A DNA stretch of 64,000 nucleotides. It comes from Tritrichomonas foetus. Taxonomy: Eukaryota; Parabasalia; Tritrichomonadida; Tritrichomonadidae. Numbering within the stretch: position 1 is the first letter of the stretch; each line of letters opens with the position of its first letter. Location: assembly GCA_001839685.1 (NCBI GenBank), contig MLAK01000926.1, forward strand, positions 199,428 through 263,427, read 5' to 3'. The position numbers were made by a program, and so were the translations under genes. Under the pieces are notes generated by a model. The model did not search any database. It worked only from the letters and a program-made list of their open reading frames with translations, and was not told the DNA's origin. Below are positions 40,444 to 49,772 of this stretch, piece after piece.

Positions 40444-42234
40444 CTATTGAAGTTGAAATTTGACAAGATCTGCATATATGCCGCCTTTAGAAAGAAGTTC
40501 TTGATGTGTCCCTTCTTCAACAATATGTCCTTCATTAAAAACAAGAATACGATCTGCATTAATAACTGTTGCAAGTCGATGTGCAACCATAATAGCTGTC
40601 TTACCTTTCCTAAATCGTTCTAATGATTGTTGAACTAATAATTCACTCTCTGTATCTAATGCTGCTGTTGCTTCATCAAGTAAAAGAATTGGACTATTAG
40701 CAAGAATTGCTCTTGAAATACATATTCTTTGTTTTTGTCCTCCACTTAATGATGTTTGTTGAACTTCTGCTTTATAATTGTTTGGAATTTCCATGATGAA
40801 ATTATGTGCATTTCCAACTTGTGCTGCTTCTGCAACTTGTGATTCTATTGCTTTCTTTGGTTTTGCATAACTAATATTATCTTTAATACTCATCGTAAAT
40901 AATACTGGTGATTGTGGAACAATTGAAATTTGTGAACGAACATAAACTTGACTTAATTCTGCAACATCAACATCATCAAGCAATATTTGTCCACTTTGAA
41001 TATCATAAAATCGTTGAATTAATTGTAATGTTGTTGATTTTCCACAACCACTTTCTCCAACGAATGCAACTGTCTCTCCTGGATTGATTATGAAGCTTAA
41101 GTTTTCTAAAGCATTCTCTTTGGCTGTCGCATATTTGAATGTGACATTTCTGAATTCGATTTTTCCTTTGATCGACTTTAGTTTACCTCCTTTCTTCCTA
41201 TCACTCTTTGGTTTCCTTTCAATGACATCAAGAACTTTGGCACATGAAACTAATGTTTTCTTGAAATCATCAGACATTGTCATTGCATTGCTAATACCTA
41301 AAGTTGCGAATGACAAAGACATCATCATAATGAAAAGATCACCAGCAACATATCCTTTTTCAGGTTGATTCATAACCATATATGAAGCATAATATAATGT
41401 TCCTGCCTGCATTGCATGCATGATTAAAGCAATGAAAAGATCTTTTACACCTTGAGCCAAACTTGTTTTCTTGAAAATATTGTCAACTTCAACAAGTGTA
41501 GCTTGATAAGCCTGTGCCTCCTGTAATTCACAATCAAATGATTTGATTGTTCTGAATGTGGTAATTACTTCTTCTGCTTTGGTAGCTGCTTGTGATGAGC
41601 TCTCGTTATAACTAATCCAAATTTTATCCACTACTCTTTCACCAATGAAAAAAATTATACCAGCTAGGATTGATGCACCTAACCCAATAAAGGCACATTG
41701 CCAAACCGTTACAAATGCTAAAATAATACCACCAATAGATTGTGCAAGAAGTTGAATTGTTGTACAAAGTTTGTCAATGAAAATTTCATGAATCATAGTA
41801 ACATCTTGTGATAATCGACCAACCATAACACCTGTTGGAACTCGATCATAATATTCAATATCTTGTTCCATATAAGATTTATATAAATTCTTGCGTAAAT
41901 CACGCATGAAGAATGGATTTGCAACCATTCGAAGATAAATATTAATGAACATCACAACTAACATTCCAACATTAAATCCAATTAATTTGTAAATGACAGA
42001 AACTAAATTTGGCATGAAGTTATCAGCTGTGTTGAAAACATTGACCATATCACCCATGAAAATATTCATCAACAAAGGCATGACACCAGCGAATATTGCG
42101 AAAATGATTGCGAATGCGAATAAAGCTTTGTTTGAGAAATACTTCATAATTCTAGAGAATTCTTTTCCTCTTTTTCCATCGAAGTCATCAAGACTTCCTT
42201 GTTGTTTGAAAGCAGAAGTGGCCATTGGCGGCAT
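40444..42234 (-). CDS. ABCB-type half transporter, copy B'
   Basis: A 596-residue ABC exporter half, the inverted duplicate of B. The NBD is identical: GESGCGKST (393), LSGGQKQR (496), Walker B DE (520-521), AHRLATV. The block from ~41375 to ~41720 (residues ~172-287) is diverged from B at both DNA and protein level. Example: AFVTVWQCAFIGLGASIL here against TLVTIWECALIGIGTTIL in B; it carries many silent changes too. This covers TM helices and a cytosolic coupling region, so substrate choice could differ. It is divergent from A' and probably forms a heterodimer with it. Past the stop, the sequence follows B for about ten bases and then differs. Confidence 0.93.
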   Translation of the reverse strand: MPPMATSAFKQQGSLDDFDGKRGKEFSRIMKYFSNKALFAFAIIFAIFAGVMPLLMNIFMGDMVNVFNTADNFMPNLVSVIYKLIGFNVGMLVVMFINIYLRMVANPFFMRDLRKNLYKSYMEQDIEYYDRVPTGVMVGRLSQDVTMIHEIFIDKLCTTIQLLAQSIGGIILAFVTVWQCAFIGLGASILAGIIFFIGERVVDKIWISYNESSSQAATKAEEVITTFRTIKSFDCELQEAQAYQATLVEVDNIFKKTSLAQGVKDLFIALIMHAMQAGTLYYASYMVMNQPEKGYVAGDLFIMMMSLSFATLGISNAMTMSDDFKKTLVSCAKVLDVIERKPKSDRKKGGKLKSIKGKIEFRNVTFKYATAKENALENLSFIINPGETVAFVGESGCGKSTTLQLIQRFYDIQSGQILLDDVDVAELSQVYVRSQISIVPQSPVLFTMSIKDNISYAKPKKAIESQVAEAAQVGNAHNFIMEIPNNYKAEVQQTSLSGGQKQRICISRAILANSPILLLDEATAALDTESELLVQQSLERFRKGKTAIMVAHRLATVINADRILVFNEGHIVEEGTHQELLSKGGIYADLVKFQLQ

Positions 42235-42615
42235 GTTGTATGTGTGATTAGATGAAAAATGAAAAGTTAAATGATCTCTGTTTCATCTAATTTGATGTGT
42301 TTATCAATTTCAAATCATTTGAGAGAAATTTTGGTTGATGTGCATAGAAAACCTTGAAATTGATGATTTTTTTCGGAAGAAAAGTTTTTTGTTCATTCAA
42401 ATCAGATCGTTCAAATTAAATCAACTCAAACCTTATCGCATTTATCACTATTTCTATTCAAACTTGATGTCCTTTTCGTTATCATCTTTCAAACGATATG
42501 GTAAATTTTCAATGAGAATTTAATTCAATTATGGGCTTTGCAAGAAACAGTGTAACTTTTATACGCATTATTGAAATTAATTAATGACTTCATTTTTTAG
42601 TATATTGCATTTAAA
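42235..42615. other. Bidirectional promoter region of ABC pair B'/A'
   Basis: 381 bases between divergent start codons. No clear similarity to the A/B promoter region, so the two pairs may be regulated differently. TCATTTTTCATC lies about 25 bases before the B' ATG. No gene. Confidence 0.45.
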
Positions 42616-44775
42616 ATGTCCCATCAGCAAAGGAGGAGTTCTTCGGAATATTCAAATAGTAGTACATATGCATCAAAAACCGCCATGAGTAAGCCTGATA
42701 ATCTCACCAAAGATGAACAATTAAAAGCACGTGGTCAACTTTACAAACTTTTGTTCACTTATCCAATGGCATATGCAGCAGCAATTCCATCAATTCTCTT
42801 CGGTGCTGTCCCAATTTGTTCATTTTTATTTTTTGGTAAAATCTTGAATGAGCACACAATATTTGCTGTTCAAGGCATTAATACAATGGATAAAATCAAA
42901 ACATGGTGCCTTTGCATGACAGGAATGGCTGTACTGGCAGGCATTTTAAGATTTTTATTGATCTTTTTATGGGTTAGAATGGGATCAANATTTACACAAG
43001 ATTTGAAAGGAAATCTATTTGAAAGTTTAATGAGAAATGAAGTTGGTTTCTTTGATGTGACATCAATTGGTGGTATTTTGACATTATTAGGAGAAGATAC
43101 ACAATTAGTTCAAGATAATTTTGGAACAACGAAAGGCACACAATGTCAAAATTTAGGTCAATTCTTATCAGGAATCATTTTAGCATATGTTTATAGTTGG
43201 AAATTAGCATTAATTGCAACATGTGTTTTCCCATATTCAATTTTCTTAATTATGACGATGAGTAAATGTATTGATTATCATATCAATAAAAGATATATGT
43301 ATACTGCCAAATTAATGACAATGTCAGAAGAAACATTAGCAGCAATTCGAACAGTTCGAGGATTTAATCAAGAAGATCATGAATATGAACGATTTATGGA
43401 AATTACAGATAATGTAGTTGAAGAAAGTGTTTTAATGGGACGTTGGGTTAATGTTATGATGACTCTTGTTATGCTTGGAGTTTGGTCTGTTATTATTGGA
43501 AATATGTATTATGGAGGTCAACTTGTTGAAAAAGGTGAATTACAATCAGGAGATTTAATGTCAGTATTTGGATTTATGATGTTTGGTACTATGGGAATTA
43601 TAGAATTACAAACATCAATGCAAGCAGAACAAAAAGCTATTGGTTCAGGTGCTCGAATTTTAAAAATGATTGAACATATTCCATCAATTCCATTTTCAGG
43701 AGGAGAAACTATTAAAGATTTCAAAGGTCATATTATATTTCAAAATGTATCATTTAAATATCCAACACGTGATGTTTATGTTTTAAAGAATGTTTCTTTT
43801 GAAATTAAAGCAGGAGAAATGGGAGCTCTTGTTGGTCATTCAGGAAGTGGAAAATCAACATGTGTTCAACTTTTAGAACGATATTATGATGCCACAGAAG
43901 GAGTTATTTTATTAGATGGTCATGATATTACAACATTAGATCCACGTTGGCTTCATCAAAATATTGGTCTTGTATCACAAGAACCAACATTATTCCAAAC
44001 ATCTATATTAGAAAATATTAAATATGCAAGACAAGATGCAACATTTGAAGAAGTTGAAAATGCAGCAGAAATGGCTAATGCTAAAAAGTTCATTGAAAAA
44101 TTGAATAAAGGATATGATTTTTATGTTGGAGAAAAAGGATCAATGTTATCAGGAGGTCAACGTCAACGAATTGCAATTGCACGAGCATTAATTAAAGATC
44201 CAGTTATTTTAATGACCGATGAAGCAACATCAGCATTAGATGCAGGAAGTGAAAAGAAAGTTCAAGCAGCACTTGATAAAATTATGGCAACTCGAACATC
44301 AGTTGTTGTTGCACATCGTTTAACTACAGTTAAAAATGCTAATATTATTTATGTTTTTGACACAGGTGAAATTGTTGAAGTTGGTAAACATGAAGAACTT
44401 GTTGCTAAGAAAGGTGTTTATTATGAACTTGTTAAACGTCAACTTAAAGATGTTGATAAAGATGTTGAAGTAGAACATGAAGATGAAGAAGAAGGAAAAG
44501 AAGAAAAGAAAAATAAGAAAAGCAAGAAGCATAAGGAAGAAAAAATGGATAAGAAAGAAAGGAATGACAAGAAACAAAATGAAGACAAGGAAGATAAGAA
44601 ACATGAGGAGAAAAAGAAACCTAAAAAAGATAAGAAACATAAAAGAGGAAAGAAAGGAAAAGCCATTTTAGAAACTGAATCATCATCAACTCCAAAGGTT
44701 GAAGAAATCAAGGATATTGAAGACGCATCAGAATCGTCTTCTTCAAATGAACTTTCATCTTCAGTTAGCAGTTAA
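42616..44775 (+). CDS. ABCB-type half transporter, copy A', with charged tail
   Basis: A 719-residue ABC exporter half. Core residues 33-620 (bases 42712-44475) are the same as in copy A at protein level: 6-TM domain, GHSGSGKST (407), LSGGQRQR (511), Walker B DE (535-536) and AHRLTTV. The ends differ. The first 32 residues are only similar, and after DVEVE the protein has ~100 residues, most of them Lys and Glu (KEEKKNKKSKKHKEEK type), ending in an acidic Ser-rich part shared in style with A. Such a tail could be a regulatory or binding region in the cytosol. The n at 42989 lies in the same codon as the n of copy A. Confidence 0.93.
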   Translation: MSHQQRRSSSEYSNSSTYASKTAMSKPDNLTKDEQLKARGQLYKLLFTYPMAYAAAIPSILFGAVPICSFLFFGKILNEHTIFAVQGINTMDKIKTWCLCMTGMAVLAGILRFLLIFLWVRMGSXFTQDLKGNLFESLMRNEVGFFDVTSIGGILTLLGEDTQLVQDNFGTTKGTQCQNLGQFLSGIILAYVYSWKLALIATCVFPYSIFLIMTMSKCIDYHINKRYMYTAKLMTMSEETLAAIRTVRGFNQEDHEYERFMEITDNVVEESVLMGRWVNVMMTLVMLGVWSVIIGNMYYGGQLVEKGELQSGDLMSVFGFMMFGTMGIIELQTSMQAEQKAIGSGARILKMIEHIPSIPFSGGETIKDFKGHIIFQNVSFKYPTRDVYVLKNVSFEIKAGEMGALVGHSGSGKSTCVQLLERYYDATEGVILLDGHDITTLDPRWLHQNIGLVSQEPTLFQTSILENIKYARQDATFEEVENAAEMANAKKFIEKLNKGYDFYVGEKGSMLSGGQRQRIAIARALIKDPVILMTDEATSALDAGSEKKVQAALDKIMATRTSVVVAHRLTTVKNANIIYVFDTGEIVEVGKHEELVAKKGVYYELVKRQLKDVDKDVEVEHEDEEEGKEEKKNKKSKKHKEEKMDKKERNDKKQNEDKEDKKHEEKKKPKKDKKHKRGKKGKAILETESSSTPKVEEIKDIEDASESSSSNELSSSVSS

Positions 44776-44948
44776 ACGGACAAATAAAATTTCTAACGAA
44801 ATAGGACATTTCTTATTATTAAGTAAAATAGAATCGTATATTTAACAGGGATTATATAGTCTTTTTCAACTTCATAAAATATTAAAACTGTTATTTGTGA
44901 ACCACGAAACAAACTTCAGTATGTATCGAACACAATTACTATTTTTTC

Positions 44949-44996
<48 letters not shown>

Positions 44997-45061
44997 TAAT
45001 AATAAAAAAGCGTCGGAATTTAAATAACATACAAGTATATCAGAATATTTTCTTTCAAAAT
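44776..45061. other. Convergent spacer with (AT)n microsatellite
   Basis: Short spacer between the convergent A' and ABCA-like genes. It holds about 18 AT units (44955-44991) followed by AAT units to ~45005. No gene. Confidence 0.8.
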
Positions 45062-47371
45062 TCATGTATAATAATGCATTTGATTAGATTTGATTAATAT
45101 TTCTATAAAAACAGTTTCCAATGTGGAAGATACACATGTGAAATGATTGATTGTTGGTATTTCAATTTTGGCTTGATTCATTACGCGGAAAACATCATGA
45201 AGGGAGTATGAAGAGACAGGTACATTGTAAACCTGTGTTTTTTGCCTATCAGATACTAGGACACAAGCTGGAATATGATTAATCATATAATTATGAAGCT
45301 TCATTTTATCATCTTCAGAATTAGATTGTAAATGAACATCAATTTTCCAATTCATTCCAAATTTTCCAGTTAATAATCTAGGAGATCCAAATGCACAGAT
45401 TGATCCATTTATCATAATAGTAATTTCATCACATAATAAATCAACTTCATTTAATAAATGAGTACAAAGAACAAAAGTTTTTTGTCCTTTTTGAGAATGA
45501 ATCAGTTTATGAACATGACTTCTTGCTGTTGAATCCAGACTAGAAGTCGGCTCATCAAGAATAATAATATTTGAGTTAGATAGAAATGCAACAGCAACAG
45601 AAACTTTCCGTTGAGTCCCACCACTCATTACTTTTACCGGTTTATTGCTATGTTGTCTTAAATCTAGTGAATCAATCAAAAAATTAGATCGATCTTGAAT
45701 TTCAGAATCAGACAAACCAAAAATGGTACCATAAAACTTCAAATTTTCTAATGCAGTTAACTCAGGTGATAAGTGATCATCAAATTGAGGACAATAAGAA
45801 ATCACTCCATCGATTTCAATTTTTCCTGCACTTACTGGAATCCTATTTAAAATCATTTTCATTAAAGTTGTTTTTCCAGATCCATTTGCACCAAGAAGTC
45901 CGAATGTGGATCCTTTTTTTACACATAATGACAAATCATTCACTGCTGGGACTGGCTTGAAATTTGAAAAATAAAGTCGAGAAACTCTTTTAATCTTTAA
46001 TGCATAAATATTATCATTCATTATAGAATTGTGATGAATCTGCGTTAAATTATGAGTTTTAGTTGAATTGAAGTTGACTTCATCTTCCATAAATTTTACA
46101 CTTTCTGGATCAACAGGTTGTATTTTTGTTTCTTTGAATAATTTAGAGTATTTTTGAAATTCAGAAACAGTGCTATTTTCTTCTGTAAATGTAACAGTCC
46201 ATTCAATAAACCACAAAAATAAACTTAAAAAAGCTATTGAAACTGGAAAAGTTAAGAAAGAGCTTCTTTCAAAAGAATTATTGCCAAAATCTGTTAGAAT
46301 AAAGCATAAATTTGCTGGAGGATATAATTTTCCAACCACAGATAGAATCTTATTGAAATTTTTATTTGGAGTCAAATCACTCACTGTAAAAACGCCAAAA
46401 AGCAGAAGCAAAATAAATATGGCATAATTTGCACCAGTTTCAGGTGATTTAAAAATGAAAGAAATACAGTATGATGTTAAGATAAAGCCAGGACCCGATA
46501 AAACTAAAACAAGAAATGAGCTTACTAAATTATTATAAAAAAGCGGAGTTTTGAATATAATATAAATGATCCAAAAAAGAAAAACTATTACAGTCCATTC
46601 AAAAAAATCAACAAGAAAACCACCAATCCAATAGTTTGTTAATTTCAAAGAACATAGAGTCATATATGGCCTTTTTTCACTAGATACATCTTCAATGGCT
46701 TGTGTAACATATAAAACACAAATATTTATGAGACCAAAAGTGACTACAAATGGTATGAATGATGAGATTAGTTCATTTGTTATATGGCTTGTTAGGTGCT
46801 GTACATTATATAAAAAATCAGATTTATTGTTTCTATTCATTCTTTTGTGAAGGATTCTGAGAACTTGGGAAAAAACTAATTTATCAGTTTTTAGAGTATT
46901 ATTATAAAGATATGTTAATGAAATATGAGAATCTTTTGTATTATTATGAAAATGTAATCCAAAAATTAAATTTATATTTGATTTTGTTTCATTTGTATTT
47001 AAATCATAAACCCAATTATTAAATTTTTCTTGTGAATAGAAATAACTGATATTTGGGATAGTATTTAAATCTTTGTTGCATATTTCAATTATATCATTTA
47101 TCATTTCTTTTGTAATATTTAATTGAAATATTTCTGGATTTGCAATAAATGCAATTGTTGGATTGCTATTAATGTGAAAATTATGGAAAGTAAGTGGATT
47201 GTATATAATATTATCATTTAATAATGATTTCAGATGAAAAGAAAGTGCTGTGATTGATGATAAAATTGTGATGATACAACTCCACAAAATTAATGATTGC
47301 GAACGACGATGAATAATATAGCGTCGGTAAGCAACTGCATATATTTGCCGAAAAGAATTATATAAAGACAT
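45062..47371 (-). CDS. ABCA-like ABC transporter, single TMD and NBD
   Basis: A 769-residue protein. One N-terminal TM helix (~25-45) is followed by a ~150-residue Asn-rich loop (probably outside or lumenal), then five or more TM helices (~205-390), a linker and one NBD with GANGSGKTT (494), Q-loop CPQFDDHLSPELTALENL, signature MSGGTQRKVS, Walker B IIILDEPTSSLD and H-loop THLLNEVDLL. The PELTALENL and SGGxxRKxS wording is that of the ABCA subfamily, whose members move lipids. Full ABCA proteins have two such halves; this one is a half and may dimerise. The signature starts with Met, not Leu, a mild change. The C-terminal ~100 residues resemble the ABCA regulatory end. TGA stop. Confidence 0.85.
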   Translation of the reverse strand: MSLYNSFRQIYAVAYRRYIIHRRSQSLILWSCIITILSSITALSFHLKSLLNDNIIYNPLTFHNFHINSNPTIAFIANPEIFQLNITKEMINDIIEICNKDLNTIPNISYFYSQEKFNNWVYDLNTNETKSNINLIFGLHFHNNTKDSHISLTYLYNNTLKTDKLVFSQVLRILHKRMNRNNKSDFLYNVQHLTSHITNELISSFIPFVVTFGLINICVLYVTQAIEDVSSEKRPYMTLCSLKLTNYWIGGFLVDFFEWTVIVFLFWIIYIIFKTPLFYNNLVSSFLVLVLSGPGFILTSYCISFIFKSPETGANYAIFILLLLFGVFTVSDLTPNKNFNKILSVVGKLYPPANLCFILTDFGNNSFERSSFLTFPVSIAFLSLFLWFIEWTVTFTEENSTVSEFQKYSKLFKETKIQPVDPESVKFMEDEVNFNSTKTHNLTQIHHNSIMNDNIYALKIKRVSRLYFSNFKPVPAVNDLSLCVKKGSTFGLLGANGSGKTTLMKMILNRIPVSAGKIEIDGVISYCPQFDDHLSPELTALENLKFYGTIFGLSDSEIQDRSNFLIDSLDLRQHSNKPVKVMSGGTQRKVSVAVAFLSNSNIIILDEPTSSLDSTARSHVHKLIHSQKGQKTFVLCTHLLNEVDLLCDEITIMINGSICAFGSPRLLTGKFGMNWKIDVHLQSNSEDDKMKLHNYMINHIPACVLVSDRQKTQVYNVPVSSYSLHDVFRVMNQAKIEIPTINHFTCVSSTLETVFIEILIKSNQMHYYT

Positions 47372-47773
47372 ATTTCATGGAAAAGATTATTTCTGGTTGT
47401 TAGGTCAATTTTTAGTAAATTGAAAGAATTATTTGACCATAAAATAAATACATTTTTAAAAGTGACTTACTTGTGTTTTATAGTTTCCAGAACATTTTTC
47501 AAAATGTAATAGCTTATTTTGAGGCTGTAATTAACTCATTTAATTGGTTTTCAAAAATGATTATCATATGAATTTTTTATCAATAGAATATATAGGATTG
47601 TAAAAAAATTGAGGCTTCTTTCTTTCCATAGTTGGACATGAAAATTATTAACATATAAATACGAATTTCCCATATTGATATTAAACGAAAGAAAATAATT
47701 CAATTTCACTATTTCAAATTGTATTTCATGACATTGAATAAAATATGAAAATATAAAAGATTTACAATCGACA
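47372..47773. other. Gene-free spacer
   Basis: About 400 AT-rich bases between two minus-strand genes. Nothing recognised. Confidence 0.45.
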
Positions 47774-48661
47774 TCATTTTTTTAAGTATTTATCAAGAGA
47801 TACCAAAGGTGGTAACCGAAAAAATTGGGCATTGTCCAAAGATGTTAATTCAGGAAAACTATTTCGGGAAACAGCATCTAAAAACTTCACTTTTTCTTGA
47901 TGAGCAGAAGATTTGAACTCATAATTCATATCAATTTCAGGTAAGTAAACACTTGTATTTATAATTTGATTACTGGGGAAATGTTGCGTGGAAATAGAAG
48001 AATTGTTGTTTGGATGATTGTGATGTATTAATGAATCATTTATATTGTAAGAATTCATCTTTTGATTAGTATCATTTATCAAAAATGAGACATTTGATGA
48101 GTTATTTCTGCATTGTGAATGTTTTTTGATTTGAATATAGCGATGCCGACATTGTAAATCAGTCCTTCCTGGAATTTGTGATGCAATCTTCCTCCAACCA
48201 ACATCGCCATATTGGGAAACAAGCATCATTATTTTTTCATCTTCTTCCTCCGTCCATGGCGTTCTAATGATTGATGGGTTTAAGGCGCGTGTCCATCTTT
48301 GATTGCATTGAGACGAAGTTCTTCCTGTACCAACATATGAAGCGATGACTCTCCAATCATGCATACCAAATTTATTTACTGCAGCAATCAACTTTGAATC
48401 TTCATCGTTGGTCCATAAAATCGCTTTTTTCCTAGATCCTTTTTTAAATAACTCATCCGATTTAATGAAAGAGAGTCGAGATAAAAATATCGTCGAACAA
48501 TTCATTTCATTAAAAATAATTGCTGCATCATTAAAAGAAATATAATCATACAAAAAATCTTCTGAAACATTTACCAAACAATCAATAGAACCCATGTTTG
48601 CTTGAGGGATATATGAACATATCTGACTCCGAATAAAATTATTCATTAAAGAATGCTTCAT
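47774..48661 (-). CDS. R2R3 Myb-like DNA-binding protein
   Basis: A 295-residue protein with two Myb repeats. The first (residues ~81-128) has Trp83, Trp103 and Trp123; the second (~134-180) has Trp136 and Trp156, with Tyr175 in place of the third Trp. The recognition helices are GRTSSQCNQRW and GRTDLQCRHRY. R2R3 proteins bind DNA; in Trichomonas, proteins of this type bind promoter elements, so a transcription role is likely. The N-terminal 75 residues and the Asn/Ser/His-rich C-terminal 110 residues have no recognised domain. The start at 48661 is the first ATG; a TCATTTC string lies ~15 bases upstream of it. TGA stop. Confidence 0.88.
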   Translation of the reverse strand: MKHSLMNNFIRSQICSYIPQANMGSIDCLVNVSEDFLYDYISFNDAAIIFNEMNCSTIFLSRLSFIKSDELFKKGSRKKAILWTNDEDSKLIAAVNKFGMHDWRVIASYVGTGRTSSQCNQRWTRALNPSIIRTPWTEEEDEKIMMLVSQYGDVGWRKIASQIPGRTDLQCRHRYIQIKKHSQCRNNSSNVSFLINDTNQKMNSYNINDSLIHHNHPNNNSSISTQHFPSNQIINTSVYLPEIDMNYEFKSSAHQEKVKFLDAVSRNSFPELTSLDNAQFFRLPPLVSLDKYLKK

Positions 48662-49772
48662 ATACTAATATCTGAAATGATAAGTGAGCAAATATAAAAT
48701 AAATTTGGGAGAAATTGAATATCAAATAAAATATTTTCTTTTTTTCAATGAAAAATAAAATCTTTTCAATAAATGATTCTCCAAATAAAATATAATGAAA
48801 AGGGATGTATGATTCTCATTGAATTACATTCAATTTTCATAATAATCAATTTTGATATTGTCCCAAATAAAATTTACAGAAAAATAAAATAAAATCTCTT
48901 TTTCATCATGAGCGCTTTAATCTGCTTTTTTGAGACAAAATGTTAACTCTGCAATATTAGTAAATTCAGCATTAAAGATTCATAATTAGATGATAACAAT
49001 TCTTTTTTTTTTTTTCCTTTTGGATCTAAACATTTCAAAAAGATTCGAAATTTTTTCTATTCTCAAAAATTTTTCTATTCTCAAAATTATTTCATATTTT
49101 GGTAAACATTTTTTTATTCTGAATTCAAGTAGCTTTTTTCCAATTCAAAAAATGTTTGGCTGATTCATACAACCGGTAAAAATCTCTGAAATTGTGTATA
49201 AATAAAAAGAAATTTATCAAAATGATAAACATTGTATTTTAATCTTACAAAAGATTAAATATTGTTCCATCATGATTGTACATTCAGAATTGATTACAGC
49301 ATAGTTTTGGTATAATTTTAATCCGAAAAATGATCAATTTTTTCAGCAAATGTCTTAAGATTAGTATATTACAACGTTATGTATATATAGGTAATGAGTT
49401 ATTAGATGCATTTCTGATTATTCTATTTTATTTTGAATAAAGTATAAGTTTTGATATTCCCTGAAGAACATTCTATAAGAATTATAAATGCCATTATCTT
49501 AACTAGTTTGAACTTTTTTTATTGACGCATTTTCTTTCGCTTTCTCGCGACCATAAAATTTTCCTTAAAATTAATGGAAAAAATAAGTAAAATACAAGAC
49601 AACAACAACAAAAATAAAATAATAGCAATAATAAAATACATTTGAATATTTTAAGGAAATATTTTATCGTTTTTTTATGATGCAAGCTGTAAAAAATTGA
49701 TCTATCTCTTGATTAAAAGACAAACACTTGTTTACACGAAAGTAATTTCATTAACATGAATACATATTATAA
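48662..49772. other. Gene-free spacer, 1.1 kb
   Basis: AT-rich with T and A tracts (for example 49003-49015). No ORF with similarity and no RNA gene recognised. Confidence 0.45.

Noticed and set aside
44320..44711. Minus-strand ORFs opposite the Lys/Glu tail of ABC copy A'
   Set aside because: Low-complexity shadow of AAG/GAA-rich coding sequence, giving Phe/Ser/Leu runs without real protein features.
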